A stretch of 64,000 nucleotides of DNA from Cylicocyclus nassatus (Eukaryota > Nematoda > Chromadorea > Rhabditida > Strongylidae). The notes beneath the pieces were generated by a model that saw only the letters and a program-made list of their open reading frames with translations, had not been told where the DNA came from and did not search any database. Below, one piece after another: positions 43,255 through 54,490 of the stretch (its first letter is position 1; the number at the start of each line of letters is the position of its first letter). The stretch lies in NCBI GenBank assembly GCA_958299035.1, contig CATQJL010000316.1:20313676-20377675 (forward strand), in the 5' to 3' direction. The position numbers and the translations under genes are program-made.

Positions 43255-43685
43255 ACCGAGTCTTTTCTTCACTTAAGACCAAGTTCCCTCTGCTATGTTG
43301 CTTTTGTTGGACAAAATAGGATTTTCACAAAGTAGAAGCAGCCAAAAATGAAGCAGCCAGTTTTTGTGAAAATTTGATATCAATATCTAGTTGGCAAAAA
43401 TGTGTTTCCGTGTAAAGTTCTTCGGCCTCTATTTGCAGCAAGACCAAGCTTCCTTTGCTCGTTTGCTTTCAGTGGCGAAAACAATAATTTTACAATGTAG
43501 AAATTTAGCATAATGTTCCCAAGGATGTAGCAAAATGTACTTCCGTGTAAATTGACTGATTCTATTCTTCAACAAGACGTAGCTCTTTCTGCCTTTTTGT
43601 TATCAGAGGTAAAAACAATATTTTCATAAAGTGGAACCACTCTAAGGTGAGGCATCAGCGAGTTCCGTAAAATTGATAAACTATA
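43255..43685. repeat. Three diverged tandem units of about 130-170 bp
   Basis: Each unit has CAAGACCAAG or a variant, a GTTxxCTTTT block, then ACAxxGTAGAA or ATAAAGTGGAA, and ends TTCCGTGTAAA or TTCCGTAAA. Units start near 43280, 43440 and 43575. Identity is low, so the array is old. Confidence 0.5.
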
Positions 43686-43689
43686 ATAC

Positions 43690-43920
43690 CCTATTTTGAA
43701 TTAACCATCATATTGCTCCTGCTCATTGTGCTGATCTTGGGGCACTAATACCAAATCGTGTTTCTTAGCTGCTCAATGATTCTGGGAAAAGTTACGAGAG
43801 ATGGTTTCCCCAAGATGACCGCGGATCGCTTGAGTTAGCGGCGCCGAGATATGTCAGTTGCGGAGGGATGGGCGAGTGGATGACTATGGAGACTGTGGAG
43901 GAAGTCGTGAAAAGTTCGAA
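43690..43920. repeat. MITE arm left of CR1 copy C
   Basis: Runs TCTTGGGGCACTA, GTTAGCGGCGCCGAGA and on, in reverse complement to 48370-48609. The outermost bases corresponding to the CAAGGG terminus have diverged. CR1 copy C lies between the two arms. Confidence 0.6.
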
Positions 43921-44473
43921 ATATTTATTTATTTATTTATTTATTTTGTGCACGTAAGTGCGCTATAACAAATGAATGAAGGTTAGAGCGTCTAATTCAA
44001 CGAACTCAATAATGAGGGTTAGTTACATCACCGAAAATGAGACACCGGGTCTACCAATATAGTTTTTTTCTGGAAAGAAAGACAGCTGAAACTGAGTAAT
44101 GGTACTCCATGAGTTAAACTTAGATAATAGTCGCACACCAGTCGGCTAAGTGCGCGCTGGTGCGCCCTAACACCAGATGGCATGCCTGGAACCTTCGGAA
44201 TGACAGGTATACCGACTGATCCCCTGTCGAACCAGGCTTACCAGTAGATTGAGAGTTGGAGCAAAAGCTTAGGAACTGGAAATGGAGTACCTGCACAACA
44301 GTAAGAGCTAAATGATGACGTATAAATTGAAAACAGAGAACAACCAGAAGAAACAAAGTCATTATAAGTAGGTAGCAATGTGTCCCAAGTCGATTATCTT
44401 GTACTACGACATACGACATTATCTTGTACTACGAATTCACGAAATATCCTCCAAATTCAACATTCGCAGAAGG

Positions 44474-45680
44474 TCATTTTTGAGCAAAAGCTTTTTGTTT
44501 GGTAGAATCGTTTTGGCATAAAGTCTCGATGGGTAGGCAATTCAGTAGACGACACGCACGACCAGCAAAGGAATTTTTTAGCAGTTGTTTACGCCATTCC
44601 TTGGTCCTAGGAATTCGGATGTTCAACATAGATCTTCGAGTTTGAGAAGGACGGAAAAACCAAAAATTAGAGAAATTCAAACGTACCTCTTGTCGAAATA
44701 TTTTGTGAGCAAACAGAATATCAGCTAAAATTCGTCTGTAGTATAAACTCTTCAAATCAAAAATATTCAATCTAGTCCTGTAGTCGGGAAGAGCTTCTGG
44801 GTACTCTTTGCTTGGGAATAGTCGATAATACAAAATTCTTGTAGATGTTCTTTGAACTTTTTCTAATTTGACAAAATGTTTTTTCAAGTTGGGGTTCCAT
44901 ACAGGACTACAATACTCTAGAATGGGGAGGACATAGGCCTTATATAACCTAACTCAGATAGTTTTATCCGAGGTATGTATGTTCCTAAGCAAAACATACA
45001 TAATTCTTGAAGCCTTTGTGACCACGCTATCAATTTGGGAAGAGAACTTGAAAGGAGATTCAAAGATAACAATTAAGTCACGCACAACTCTTTGAGTCTT
45101 AAAATTCACTCCATAGTCAAAAACTGTAGAAGTTTCGCCGAATTCTATAGTTTGACTCTTATTGAGATTAACTTTCAATCCCCATTCCTCGCACCATTTT
45201 AGCATTAGATGAACAGATAATTTTAGTTTATCCGCTAATACTACTTCATCCTTTTTATCAAAAACAGCGTAAATTTTTAGGTCATCCGCGTAAGCTGCTA
45301 CACTGATCCGAATATCAGTTTTCAGCAAACTCGGGAGCTCCCTGGTATAGATGTTAAACAACAGTGGAGAGAGTGCACTTCCTTGGGGCACACCCGAAGG
45401 GGAGATACTTTCTAGTGAACTCTGTCCTTGGAAGAGAACTGTAAAACTCCTGTCGGTGAGATATGACTCAAACCAAGCCAGAAGATTACTTCTAATGCCA
45501 ATATTTTCAAGTTTGGCAAGGAGCATCCGGTGATTTACAGAATCGAATGCTTTAGATAGGTCAAAGTAAACTACTTCAACTGATTTGCCATTACTCAAAG
45601 CGTCGACCCATTCTTGACAGCATTTTATTTGCTGCGTGGTTGTAGAAGAGCCAGGGATGAACCCATGTTGCTCGGAATCC
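44474..45680 (-). pseudogene. CR1 copy C: reverse transcriptase and ORF2 end
   Basis: The frame from 45680 reads EQHGFIPGSSTTTQQ, motif A VVYFDLSKAFDSVNH, motif B SGVPQGSALSPLLFNIY, motif C AAYADDLKIYAVF with both Asp (45281-45286), thumb-region KVNLNKSQTIEFGE, and after a frame change near 44900 the tail KHFVKLEKVQRTSTRILYYR to a stop at 44474. The active site is conserved, but the N-terminal RT motifs are missing because of the 45680-45926 replacement. Confidence 0.85.
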
Positions 45681-45926
45681 CCATGCTCACTTACCCCCCT
45701 GTGCCAACTCCCAGCCCCGTAGCTCAAATTTTGCAAAAAATCGATAAAATCGATATCGATCGATACGAAAAGTAGCCTATGACACGCTTCCTGCCCCGAA
45801 GTGTATGTGTGCCAAGTTTGGTCCCGATCGGTTCAGAAATGGAATTTTCTATTCGGAACATACGTACGGACAGACATACAGACAGACATACAGACATACA
45901 GACAAACAGACATTCAGCTTTATATA
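45680..45926. repeat. TGTC-repeat element replacing an RT segment
   Basis: One end reads TATATAAAGCTGAATGTCTG on the minus strand, followed by a TGTCTG microsatellite, ACCAAACTTGGCACACATAC, GGGGCAGGAAGCGTGTCATA and a TCGATATCGAT block. The same order occurs at 51540-51765 and, inverted, at 52150-52395. The form recalls Helitron-like non-autonomous repeats, but no hallmark end could be confirmed. The RT between LSHLIY and EQHGFIP is missing, so the event combined insertion and deletion. Confidence 0.6.
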
Positions 45927-47300
45927 TAAGATGGGACAAAGGGACACTCAAAAATTTGGCACACCTCTTAAAGAAAAAGGCAGGAATTACCTTGGATGTG
46001 ACAGATGTGGAAGCTTTAGTCGTTTTCAAAAGCTTATAAACACCGCTGCTCCTGATCACCGGTACAAAAAGTTTATCGGAAGAAATCTCTCTTAGAGAAG
46101 GGTATACCAATTCAGCATCCGCAAAAGATTTTGCGAAATATCGGGATAAGGCATTGGCTTCCTCAGAAGAAAAGAGAATGTGTTCACTTTCACCCGTTAA
46201 AAATGACCCGATTCTCGTTTTACCAATACGATTCTTAATAAAGCTAAATACTTTTCGCATGTTATTGCTTTTAGCCATTTTGTGTTGTTCGTAATTCCAA
46301 AATCGGCGTAAATGACGATTTAAATTTTGACATACGACTTTATATCGATCAGATTGAAGCGGACTATCGGTCTCACGAGATAGAAGTTCCTCTTGCTGTA
46401 AAAGATTCTGAATTTGCTTAGGGTATTTCAGCCTGACATCTCCCTTTTTTTTGCAAGGAACGTAAGTCTCAATGAGATCTTGCAGGATCGAGACAAATCT
46501 TGTATATAGATCATCAATGTCAATATATTGGTCAAACAGTATGAACCAATCCAAACGAGGAGATGCGCATTCATAGCTTCAAAATTTGCCCCCTTGAAGT
46601 CATGGATATCATTAACGCTCGGTGAGGTACATGATATATCAATTGAAAATTCAACTATCGCATGATCAGAAGATCCTAGCGGCGAAGATGTACCTTCAAA
46701 GGTAACGATTGGCGATGAGGTCAAAATAACATCGAGTATTGTTCTTCCACGTGTGGGGCTACTCATCAATTGAGCCATCTCTAGAGAATCAAAAAGATCG
46801 ATGTAACTCTTGGAGGATCTTGACCCACTCTCATTTTTGTTCCAGTCAACATCAGATAAGTTAAAATCTCCCAAAAGTGTAGTCTGAATCGTCTCTGTTG
46901 CTAAACGTGCTAATGATGATAATAGCTCATTGTCCTCATCGCTAGATATATTAGGGGGTCGGTATGTCAAGATAAATCGATGTCGATAAGTGTGATCAAG
47001 AAATATATCGAGTGCCAAAACATCGGCCGACAATAAGGGATCAATGGAGGTGTTTTCATACAAAAGATCATCATATATCAAAACGCAAACTCCTCCACCT
47101 TTTTTCCTCAGACGATCTTTACGGACCAAAACATAGGGTAGATCAGAAATAATCTTGTCGGAAATCCTTGATGTCAGCCACGTTTCAGTAATGAAAAATA
47201 ATAGAGGTTTTTTGACCGAAAGTAGATGATGAAATTCAACCAGTTTGTTCGAAAGACTTCTGCTGTTGAAAAGTAGTGATATTTGCGAGGGACCTAGCGA
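45927..47300 (-). pseudogene. CR1 copy C: endonuclease and RT N-terminus
   Basis: From the right: LLFNSRSLSNKLVEFHHLL, FFITETWLTSRISDKII, then RKDRLRKKGGGVCVLIYDDL, RFILTYRPP, LLGDFNLSDVDW, SSPTRGRTILDVILTS and SSDHAIVEFSIDIS (about 46640). These are the complete set of APE endonuclease motifs, with GDFN and SDH intact. A frameshift near 46550 leads into a linker ending SVPLSHLIYKAE at 45926. The EN would nick target DNA for priming. Confidence 0.8.
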
Positions 47301-47309
47301 AATTACGTG

Positions 47310-47896
47310 TTTTTTGTCAAAGAGGTTTTTATTTTAGGAATGTCGCTGGCTTTCACCAGTTCGTTCCTGTAAACAAAATAGACTTTTTCTCCGTTGTGCT
47401 GTCTCAGGTTGATCTCGTGAGCCTGCCTCCGGAGCTCTTAATCTCTCAATCGCTCCTCTCTTGTCATGGATTTTCTCACGAAGACGTGATCAAATCCTTC
47501 AGGAGTGCGGAGCCTTGGCGCCAGGCGCAAAGCTTGAAACAGGAAGGCTCCTACGGCAGAACGCACTTGATCAGTCTTGGACGCCCCCCTCCCCCCCGAC
47601 GGAAAGCGCCCATTCGGTAGACTTCTACCGGGCGGGCCTCCACCTGTAGGGCGTCCAAGACCCTTGAGACAGCACACTCGGTATGTTGTGCTTTCTCTGA
47701 TGGTGCAAGACTGGGCTTCCTTTATTCCGTAAGTGACGAGGGACCGTGCCCGTTTTTCAGTTTCCACGACAGTGTGTGGATCGACAGTCAAAAGATTAAT
47801 CAATTGATTGAGCAACGGCAGGGCCTCGGGTGCCTTGTCAGAAAGAATAGAGTGAAATCGAGCAATTACCTCATCTTCCCGCTTTCGTTGTGACAC
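47310..47896 (-). pseudogene. CR1 copy C: ORF1
   Basis: Reads RSLVTYGIKEA, a frame-shifted middle, VRKSMTREERLRD (47475-47438) and YRNELVKASDIPKI just before the endonuclease ORF. It is homologous to copy A (16795-17444) by position and by the RKSMT motif, so it is the RRM-like ORF1 protein of the same LINE group. The ORF1 end overlaps or abuts the endonuclease start. Frame breaks in the middle. Confidence 0.7.
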
Positions 47897-48124
47897 TTTC
47901 TCTAAATAAATAAGCAGAGGTAGGAGAAGCAGGCGTAGTACATACAGACTGCGACTAAGTAATAGATTTAGGGTTTTTCGAAGCCTTAGCTCTGGTAGCG
48001 GGCATGAGAGTACGTTGGGGCGACCGCTCAGCGTGACAGTACGAAGTCCAATGTGACATATTATGTTCTAAACATTTTTCCTGCAGATTGGATTACTTGA
48101 TATATATGCTTAGAGAGTCCCTAA

Positions 48125-48326
48125 GGCCCCGGACAGATTTCACGCGACTTAATCGTCGCGATCTAACGGCCAAGATTTCCATTCATTTTCATTTCACATT
48201 CAAAAATTTCGGGCTGGAAAAGTATCACAACCGAATACAAGTTGATCTGCATGGAATGATGTTGTAACAGTTGTCTCGTCGCGATTCAGTCGCGACGATC
48301 AAATCGCGTGAAGTCTACTCGGGGCC
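48125..48326. mobile_element. 202-bp MITE with TAA duplication
   Basis: The ends GGCCCCGGACAGATTTCACG and the complement of GGCCCCGAGTAGACTTCACG are flanked by TAA (48122-48124 and 48327-48329). The right arm has an extra CGTCGCGA palindrome. GGCCCCG ends and a TAA duplication suit PIF/Harbinger-type MITEs. No ORF. Confidence 0.8.
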
Positions 48327-48369
48327 TAAGGCAGAGCAAAATGTTTGAGACATAAGCATTATGAACTTT

Positions 48370-48609
48370 TTAACACTCCTCTATAGTCTCCGCAGCTATC
48401 CACTTGGCCACTCCACAACCACTCCACAACCGACATTTCTCGGCGCCGCTAACTTAAGCAATCCGTGGTCATCTGGAAAAACCATCACTCGTAATTTTCC
48501 CAAAAGGTCATTAAGCAGCTAAGGAGCACGGATTTGGTACTAGTGCCCCAAGACCAGCACCAGCGCATCACGCGGGGGAACCCCACTTCGACCGAGTGTC
48601 CTTCCCTTG
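48370..48609. repeat. MITE arm right of CR1 copy C
   Basis: Inverted partner of 43690-43920, ending CACTTCGACCGAGTGTCC and TTCCCTTG followed by TAA (48610-48612), the terminus of the CAAGGG-type family. Confidence 0.7.
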
Positions 48610-48612
48610 TAA

Positions 48613-50398
48613 GAACCATTAGGAGGACAGGAAGCAAAATATGGCGGCAGTCTCCCAAACTATGGTATGATAGCAACTGGACGCCAGACATTTCCACTAA
48701 TTTGGTATGGAATCAATGTTTCGCAACCATTGTTCTTTGAGCTTTGTATATGGCACACGCTTTTAGATCATTTGTTTGCAAGTCCTTTGTAACTGAAAGG
48801 TAATCTTTGATTACGATTATTGCCAACATTACTCATATTTGCACTTTCCGTGCAGAGCGAGTCAGTAATCTGCACTTAAAGTGTACACAGTCTAGAAGCC
48901 AACTATAAGCACAGTCAGCGGTTTACGCCGGTGTTATGCAAACCATATGGCTCCTTATTGAGTGCATGCGCGCATCATTACTCTCTCGGCGAGAAGGAGT
49001 GTTTCTTTGTTCATCCTTGTTGATTCACGTACCATAGTTATATTTCGTATGACGCATAATCTGGACTGCCCTCGTTGTCACATTTTTCTTGTTAACAATG
49101 TAAGAGAACACAAAACAAAAGGAAAGCATATGGGGAGGAAAGTATCTTGCCGTACCGTCTTGAAAAATATTGAAAGACATAATGGTAAGATCTTGCCAAA
49201 ACTTAAATCCACCCTGAAAAGCTGCCGTCATCATCTACTTTTCAAAGAATGGATCTGAAAATTTGCTATGTTTAACAGGCTAGTGTCAATATCCAGAGAG
49301 TCAGGCTTTTCTTCAATTATTCACGAAAAAACCAAAGACTTTGCAACAAAGCAACTTAGGGGGCCGGCCACCAGAAGTTTCTATTCACTGAAGTAATCTC
49401 GGTTTTTAAAGCCTTTGGTGCATGTAAATAATCTAAATTTAAAACAGTTTCTCTGGCCCAGCTGTGCCATACCTTCATAAAAAAACGCTCATCCCCCTTT
49501 TTTTCACTTGAAAATACTTGTGTTCGTACTTTGCTTGAAAAGTGTGTTCTAATGGGTAATGCACTTTTTCAGCAGGTTTGGAAGCAATAAAGTTTCATTT
49601 ATCTCATAGATGCTCAGCGAGTAAGCATTAGAGAAAAAATTTGAGTCTTTTTAGTTAAAGCACACCCGAGATAGAACCAACTCTCAAATTTTTGCCTTTA
49701 AAATTAGTTTACGCCATTTTTGTGAGTTCCAAATAAAGTAGATTATTAGTATTATTATTATTATAGTATTATTATTATAAGTAGATTAGTAGTATTATTT
49801 ATACAAAGAATATTCACAAGTCTCGCAGTTGAATGATAATAGGCAAAGTCAAACTAGCGTACCAAATGTTACCTTTCCTGATTTTTTGCCACTATCTAGC
49901 TGCTAAGTAGTTGAAACACCCTGTATTGTATGTTGCCTCGTGGCTCACATGAGGATTTTGGTCAGGAACCGGAAACAACTTCAAGACTTGCCGTAATCAA
50001 TTCTTGCAGGATTATTTCCGCAATTAGTCTGCATGCTAGGATGTGCCAAAATTTGAGACCGTTACATACAGGCTCCCATACTTACAGAACAATGTTATTG
50101 CTTCAAATCTGGAGACTTTGCAGAACTTGTTTAAAGGCAGAAATTTGAGTGCAGGGCTGCGGTTGGTTCTACTTCGGTGCGCTCTGACTACATAAACTCA
50201 AGTTTTTTCTTTAAAGCTCACTTGCCATCTAAAGAATAATGGATTCCTATCTCTCCCACCCTATCTCGCGCTGAGAAACCGCGAAATTACTTATAAAAAC
50301 ACACTTTTTGAAACACACGAGTGAACGTATTTTCAAGTGAAGTAAAAGCGGATAAGCGTTTCTTATGAAGGCAGGTCCCAAAAACTTTACGTGGATTT
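48613..50398. other. No gene recognised; ATT microsatellite
   Basis: Contains an ATTATT-rich microsatellite at about 49735-49800. The 98-codon ORF at 48962-49258 has no domain that I recognise. The rest is featureless AT-rich DNA. Confidence 0.4.
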
Positions 50399-50525
50399 AT
50401 GTTTTGGCCATCTCTGTGTGTGTGTTCGCCTGCTTGTCTGTCTGTATGTTTGTCTGTCTGTTTGTCTGTTTATCTGGCTGTTTGTCTATTTGTTTGTCTG
50501 TCTGTTTGTCTGTTTATTTGTCCAG
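50399..50525. repeat. TGTC/TGTT microsatellite
   Basis: Repeated TGTCTG and TGTTTG units that translate as a Val-Cys-Leu-Ser run in one frame. The same microsatellite type occurs at the start of the TGTC-repeat element family. Confidence 0.75.
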
Positions 50526-50529
50526 TTAA

Positions 50530-50690
50530 ATCAACATGCGTGAAAACCCTAATACATACCTTTATTCAAAACAGGTCCAAGGGGACTTTGCACTGAATTT
50601 TTCAAATCAAAGGGACTTCGTTTTCAAAATTCCACCTCGCGCCGAGCTTTGGTTTCAAGGACCGTGGCACAACACTACTTTTGCAAGACC
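50530..50690. repeat. Dispersed repeat shared with 42500-42720
   Basis: See the partner: the order of blocks is conserved, including CAAAGGGACTTCGTTTTC and CGCCGAGC. Lies directly after the TGTC microsatellite, so the two may be one element. Confidence 0.5.
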
Positions 50691-50857
50691 GTCAAAAAAC
50701 CTACAAATGACAGTTTCGGTATGGCACAGCTTCTCATTGGAGGGCTTGCTTGAAATCACCAATCCTTAGGCAATCTTCTTTTCCCTTTTTATCTCTGCAG
50801 CCACTGTTAGTATAGAGTATGCAAGGTGTAATCCGAAAACATATGGTTTATCTTATA

Positions 50858-51537
50858 CAGGGTGTCCCAAAAAAATGTATCGAACGTTTGATCGTTAATA
50901 TCTCTCTTCCCAAGAAGTCTTTTGCTTTGCTTCAGGTACCGTTTTGTAGAGCTGGCTTCAACTTAGATTTGCATTATAGAAAGAATTACCCGCCTCTCTT
51001 CATTGCTGTAGGATTACGATAGAAACTTGTAACATATGGTGTCAATGTGGAAAAAGCTGCCGTTTTAAAATTTTTCAAAAAAATGTGAAAACTTGTGTAT
51101 TGGGGTTTTTATGGACGCTGAGTTCAATACTCAACTATTCACAGGATTACGAAGCTTTCTAAAGGGTATAACCGCACTTTTAAGGAACATTGAAAAAATG
51201 GCCGCTACCTCTTAAGTGGCATAACTCTTCAATGAAGCATCATAATAAATTGGGAACTTTACAGTTATGATCACCAACTCTAATTAGCCTAATGTAAAAG
51301 TTTTCAGCTGTTTTGTTTTCTTTCTGGGGCAAAATATGGCCTTTCATGGCTCAAAACCCTCTTTGAAGTTTTCACCGTAATCCCACAGTAATGAAGGGAG
51401 ATGGGTGATTCCCTCCATACTGTAAATCTAAGTTGAAGCCAGCTCTACAAAACGGTACCTGAAGCAAGGGAAACGACTTTTTTAGAAGAGAGATATTAAC
51501 GATCAAACGTTCGATACATTTTTTTGGGACACCCCTG
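50858..51537. mobile_element. CAGGGTGTCCC mariner-type MITE (680 bp)
   Basis: The ends CAGGGTGTCCCAAAAAAATG and complement are flanked by TA (50856-50857 and 51538-51539). The arms extend about 120 bp and include AGAGCTGGCTTCAACTTAGA and its partner. Other copies lie at 62603-63276, 63690-64000 and 16010-16312. Confidence 0.85.
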
Positions 51538-51539
51538 TA

Positions 51540-51765
51540 TATAAAGCTGAATGTCTGTCTGTATGTCTGTACGTATGTGCGGAATAGAAATTTTTATTTT
51601 TGAACCGATTTGGACCAAACTTGGCACACATACACTTTGGGGCAGGAAGCGTGTCATAGGCTACTTTTTGTATCGGTCGATATCGATATTATCGATTTTT
51701 TGCAAAATTTCAGCTACGGGGTTGGGAGTTGGCACAGAGGGGTAATCAAGCATGCTGATTTCAAA
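51540..51765 (+). repeat. TGTC-repeat element
   Basis: Begins TATAAAGCTGAATGTCTGTC immediately after the TA duplication of the preceding MITE, then the same blocks as 45680-45926, including ACCAAACTTGGCACACATAC and a TATCGATATTATCGAT stretch. Ends near a GCATGCTGAT block. Confidence 0.7.
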
Positions 51766-51772
51766 TATGTTA

Positions 51773-51985
51773 TTGACAGGGCCGGGCGGAGCCGGGTTTG
51801 CCAACTAGTTCACCTGTATCACCTGTATCCCCGATCATCGTGATCATCGTGTTGCACGAGCGGGTAGCGATTGTTGACCAGTGTTTGCGTATCGCACCAG
51901 GAACACGTGGAACGCAATATGGAAAGCCAACTAGTTATCTTAATAATACTATCTGGCAGTACTTGGTTCCGCCCGGCTCTGTCAA
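51773..51985. mobile_element. 213-bp MITE with TA duplication
   Basis: The ends TTGACAGGGCCGGGCGGAGC and complement (GGCTCTGTCAA at the right) are flanked by TA (51771-51772 and 51986-51987). An inner inverted pair AACTAGTT occurs at both sides. Follows directly on the TGTC-repeat element. Confidence 0.7.
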
Positions 51986-52149
51986 TACACTACCATAATT
52001 GCCGATCTTTTGTACATTTTTCTGCCCCCTCCCAACCTTGATTATGTTTTCATAATCAACATGCCCGTTACGCGATTTACCAACTCCCAGCCTCGTAAAT
52101 CAAAGTTTGCAAATAATCGAAAGTAGTATGATTCCGTAAACGAATATTG

Positions 52150-52395
52150 TACTCGTAATCAGCATGCTCACTTATCCCCGTACCAACCCCCAGCCGCGCA
52201 GCTCAAATTTTCCAGAAAATCGATAAAAATCGATAAAATCGATATAATAAATATCGACCAATAACGGAAAGTAGTTCATGACATTCGCCCGCCCCGAAGT
52301 GTATATGTCAAGTTTTGGTCAGGATCGGTTCAGAAATAAAATTTTCTGTTCGGAACATACGTACACACAGACAAACACACATTCATTTTTACATA
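52150..52395 (-). repeat. TGTC-repeat element, inverted copy
   Basis: Reverse complement of the 51540-51765 family: GCATGCTCACTTATCCCCG, a TCGATAAAATCGATAT block, CGCCCCGAAGTGTATATG, and GACAGACAAACA-type repeat at the end. It faces the copy at 51540 across the small MITE. Confidence 0.65.
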
Positions 52396-53804
52396 TGAGA
52401 TTGATTACAATCAAGACAGGGCTCAGCATGAGACCGGTTTTAAGCTTTTTGAACACAAAGCTCTTCCTGACTTTCGAAAATTTTAGGAAGTCCCACTCGA
52501 CCCTTTCAGTACCCCGCCCTCCTCCCCCACACTCCGACTGTTAGTGGTCCACTTAAGCGGGATTATTTTGGGTCGAGTGCGAGGATTAAAAAACAGTCCA
52601 CCGTAAAAGAAACTTTATCCTATCATCACCTTCAAAGAGAGGAACACAGTTTCTTAACAACATTAACCCTGCCTTCGCTAGCGTTGAAAACAGCCCAAGA
52701 TCCGGTGCGAGCACACGACCTCGCGATGTATCAAGCGTACGATCTTGTTACATGATTATCAGCACACGATCATGTAACATCTGCTGTGCTCCATGTGACG
52801 TGTGAAAACGAGCTATTTTCCGCACGGCTAATTGTCTTCAAACACACTCTTCACTTTATGCAATCGCTGTTCTTTTGTAAAAATTCCATGTCGTTTTGTT
52901 GTCTCCATGCCATGACTCTTTTGACTCCTTCACCGCTGTTATTATATTGCCTCATATATCATTTTTCACTAATTTTCAACAGGAATTTTTTATGTAGCTA
53001 CCGTCATCGAGATGTCCTGATAAAATTGCATCCACTCTTCATCCCGCATTGATCCGAATGCCTTTTGTGACGTAAATGTTTACGGCCATTTAGTCATGTT
53101 GGTATTCTACGAGATGACCTCTTTTTCGCTGTTCTTTTTTCAGCTTCTATTGTTTTCCTGGAAGATTTATGCTGTTTTGCTTTTTTGTTTCCATGCCATT
53201 AATGCGTGTTGCCTTACTTGATCAGGGTCAATATAGTCAATAAATCTTGCAGAAAAAAATTGCATTATAACTATCAATTTTGTTAGGTGTCAATATTTAA
53301 TCTGCAATCACATGCGATTAGATTTTTGTTGAAATGCTTTCGAAAAACCGAAAAAGATTTTTTCTATTTTGTTATAAGAAAGCAAGTGGTTCGTGCCAGT
53401 TTATAGCCCACATGGCAGTCTATACAATAAACTTCATTGAAGAACGGTTCATTGTAACTTCATCATTATAGCTGGAAGCAGGAGAGGTTGTATTGAATGA
53501 AACCGAAAAGCATTGAAAGAGCGCAAGAGCTCCACGCCCTAGCCAAAACTCTTGAAAAATCCTTGAGGTCTGCAAATCAAGATTTTTGTCTTAATCAAGT
53601 TTTCTTTCCATTTTCTCGAAACAATTCTCGTACCAGACTTGAACGGACCCAAGCAACAGATACATAATGCAAAATCAAATTAGACAAGAAGCTTCTGAAA
53701 TTAAGAACTAAACTTGTGTAAACTTCTTTTGCGCAAAATAAAAACAGCGATTATGGCGTGACCGGCGCGACTATCCAACAATGTTTTTATAGAAAATGCA
53801 AGCC
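52396..53804. other. No gene recognised
   Basis: Only short ORFs. ATCATGTAACA occurs in both orientations near 52740-52775, forming a small inverted pair. No element boundaries were found. Confidence 0.4.
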
Positions 53805-54423
53805 TCATAGCCGAAATCCACCACTCTGACTGATATAATAGTGTTTCAGCTTTTTCGTGTATTTGAAAAGTTTTTTGTTGCTAATGGCCGGATACCATTC
53901 CAAGAATTTATGTTTTATTCTACAAATTTTCAATAAGAGAAGCCATTGTTTTGTATATCTTAAATATAAAGTGAAGAGCTTGCCCTTCAATATTTGCAGA
54001 TAACGAAATAACAAGACAAGATTGAATAATCTGGACAACAAGTCCTCTTTAGCTGGTTTAACCTCAATATCGTACTTCTGTTTTGCAAACACCAAATTTT
54101 TCTAGAAAGTGATGTCATCTCTACGACAAAATCACTTGCAAAATTTGGTTCGAATGCGAAGGATATCAACAAAGTCACAGTGTGGTAAAATTAGCCTCGA
54201 CCTTTGCGACATCTTGCACATACTTCTTCGATGCCACTGCAACTTGGTATACTCCCTAAGTTGAGGTGCGAACTCACGTTCTGTCAAAGCATGTTGTAGT
54301 TTAATCAGGGAAAGAGGCCACAAGCCCATTTTTATCTTTCGAGAACGAGACCTCATTTTATCGCGTTCAAACATGTGAGGGCATCTCAAACCGTCTTCCT
54401 CTCTAATCATGTCACTTCTGGGT
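53805..54423 (-). CDS. Possible host exons, unidentified
   Basis: Two minus-strand open blocks each follow a nematode-like splice acceptor. The first starts after TTTTGTGTCTTTCAG (exon from 54423) and reads PRSDMIREEDGLRCPHMFER, then MGLWPLSLIKLQHALTEREF, to a stop at 54132. The second follows CACTTTCTAG (from 54101) and reads LVFAKQKYDIEVKPAKEDLL. Composition looks protein-like. The only donor between them (GT at 54135) would give a 34-base intron and the wrong phase, so the joint is unproven. It could be a degraded gene. No domain recognised. Confidence 0.25.
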
Positions 54424-54490
54424 CTGAAAGACACAAAATAACAATTAATTCAGTTTTGACAAGAATTCTATTAGCAATAAGAGACTTCTT

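Larger units (their letters stand above)
43921..48120 (-). mobile_element. CR1-type LINE, copy C (near full length)
   Basis: Reads from a 5' region near 48100 through ORF1, endonuclease, RT and 3' UTR to a terminal ATTTATTTATTT run at 43921-43950 (AAATAAATAAAT on the coding strand). A TGTC-type repeat replaces part of the RT at 45680-45926, and a small MITE lies next to the 5' end. Multiple frameshifts make it inactive. Confidence 0.8.

Noticed and set aside
50399..50596. Cys/Val/Leu-rich ORF
   Set aside because: It is a translation of a TGTC microsatellite, not a protein.
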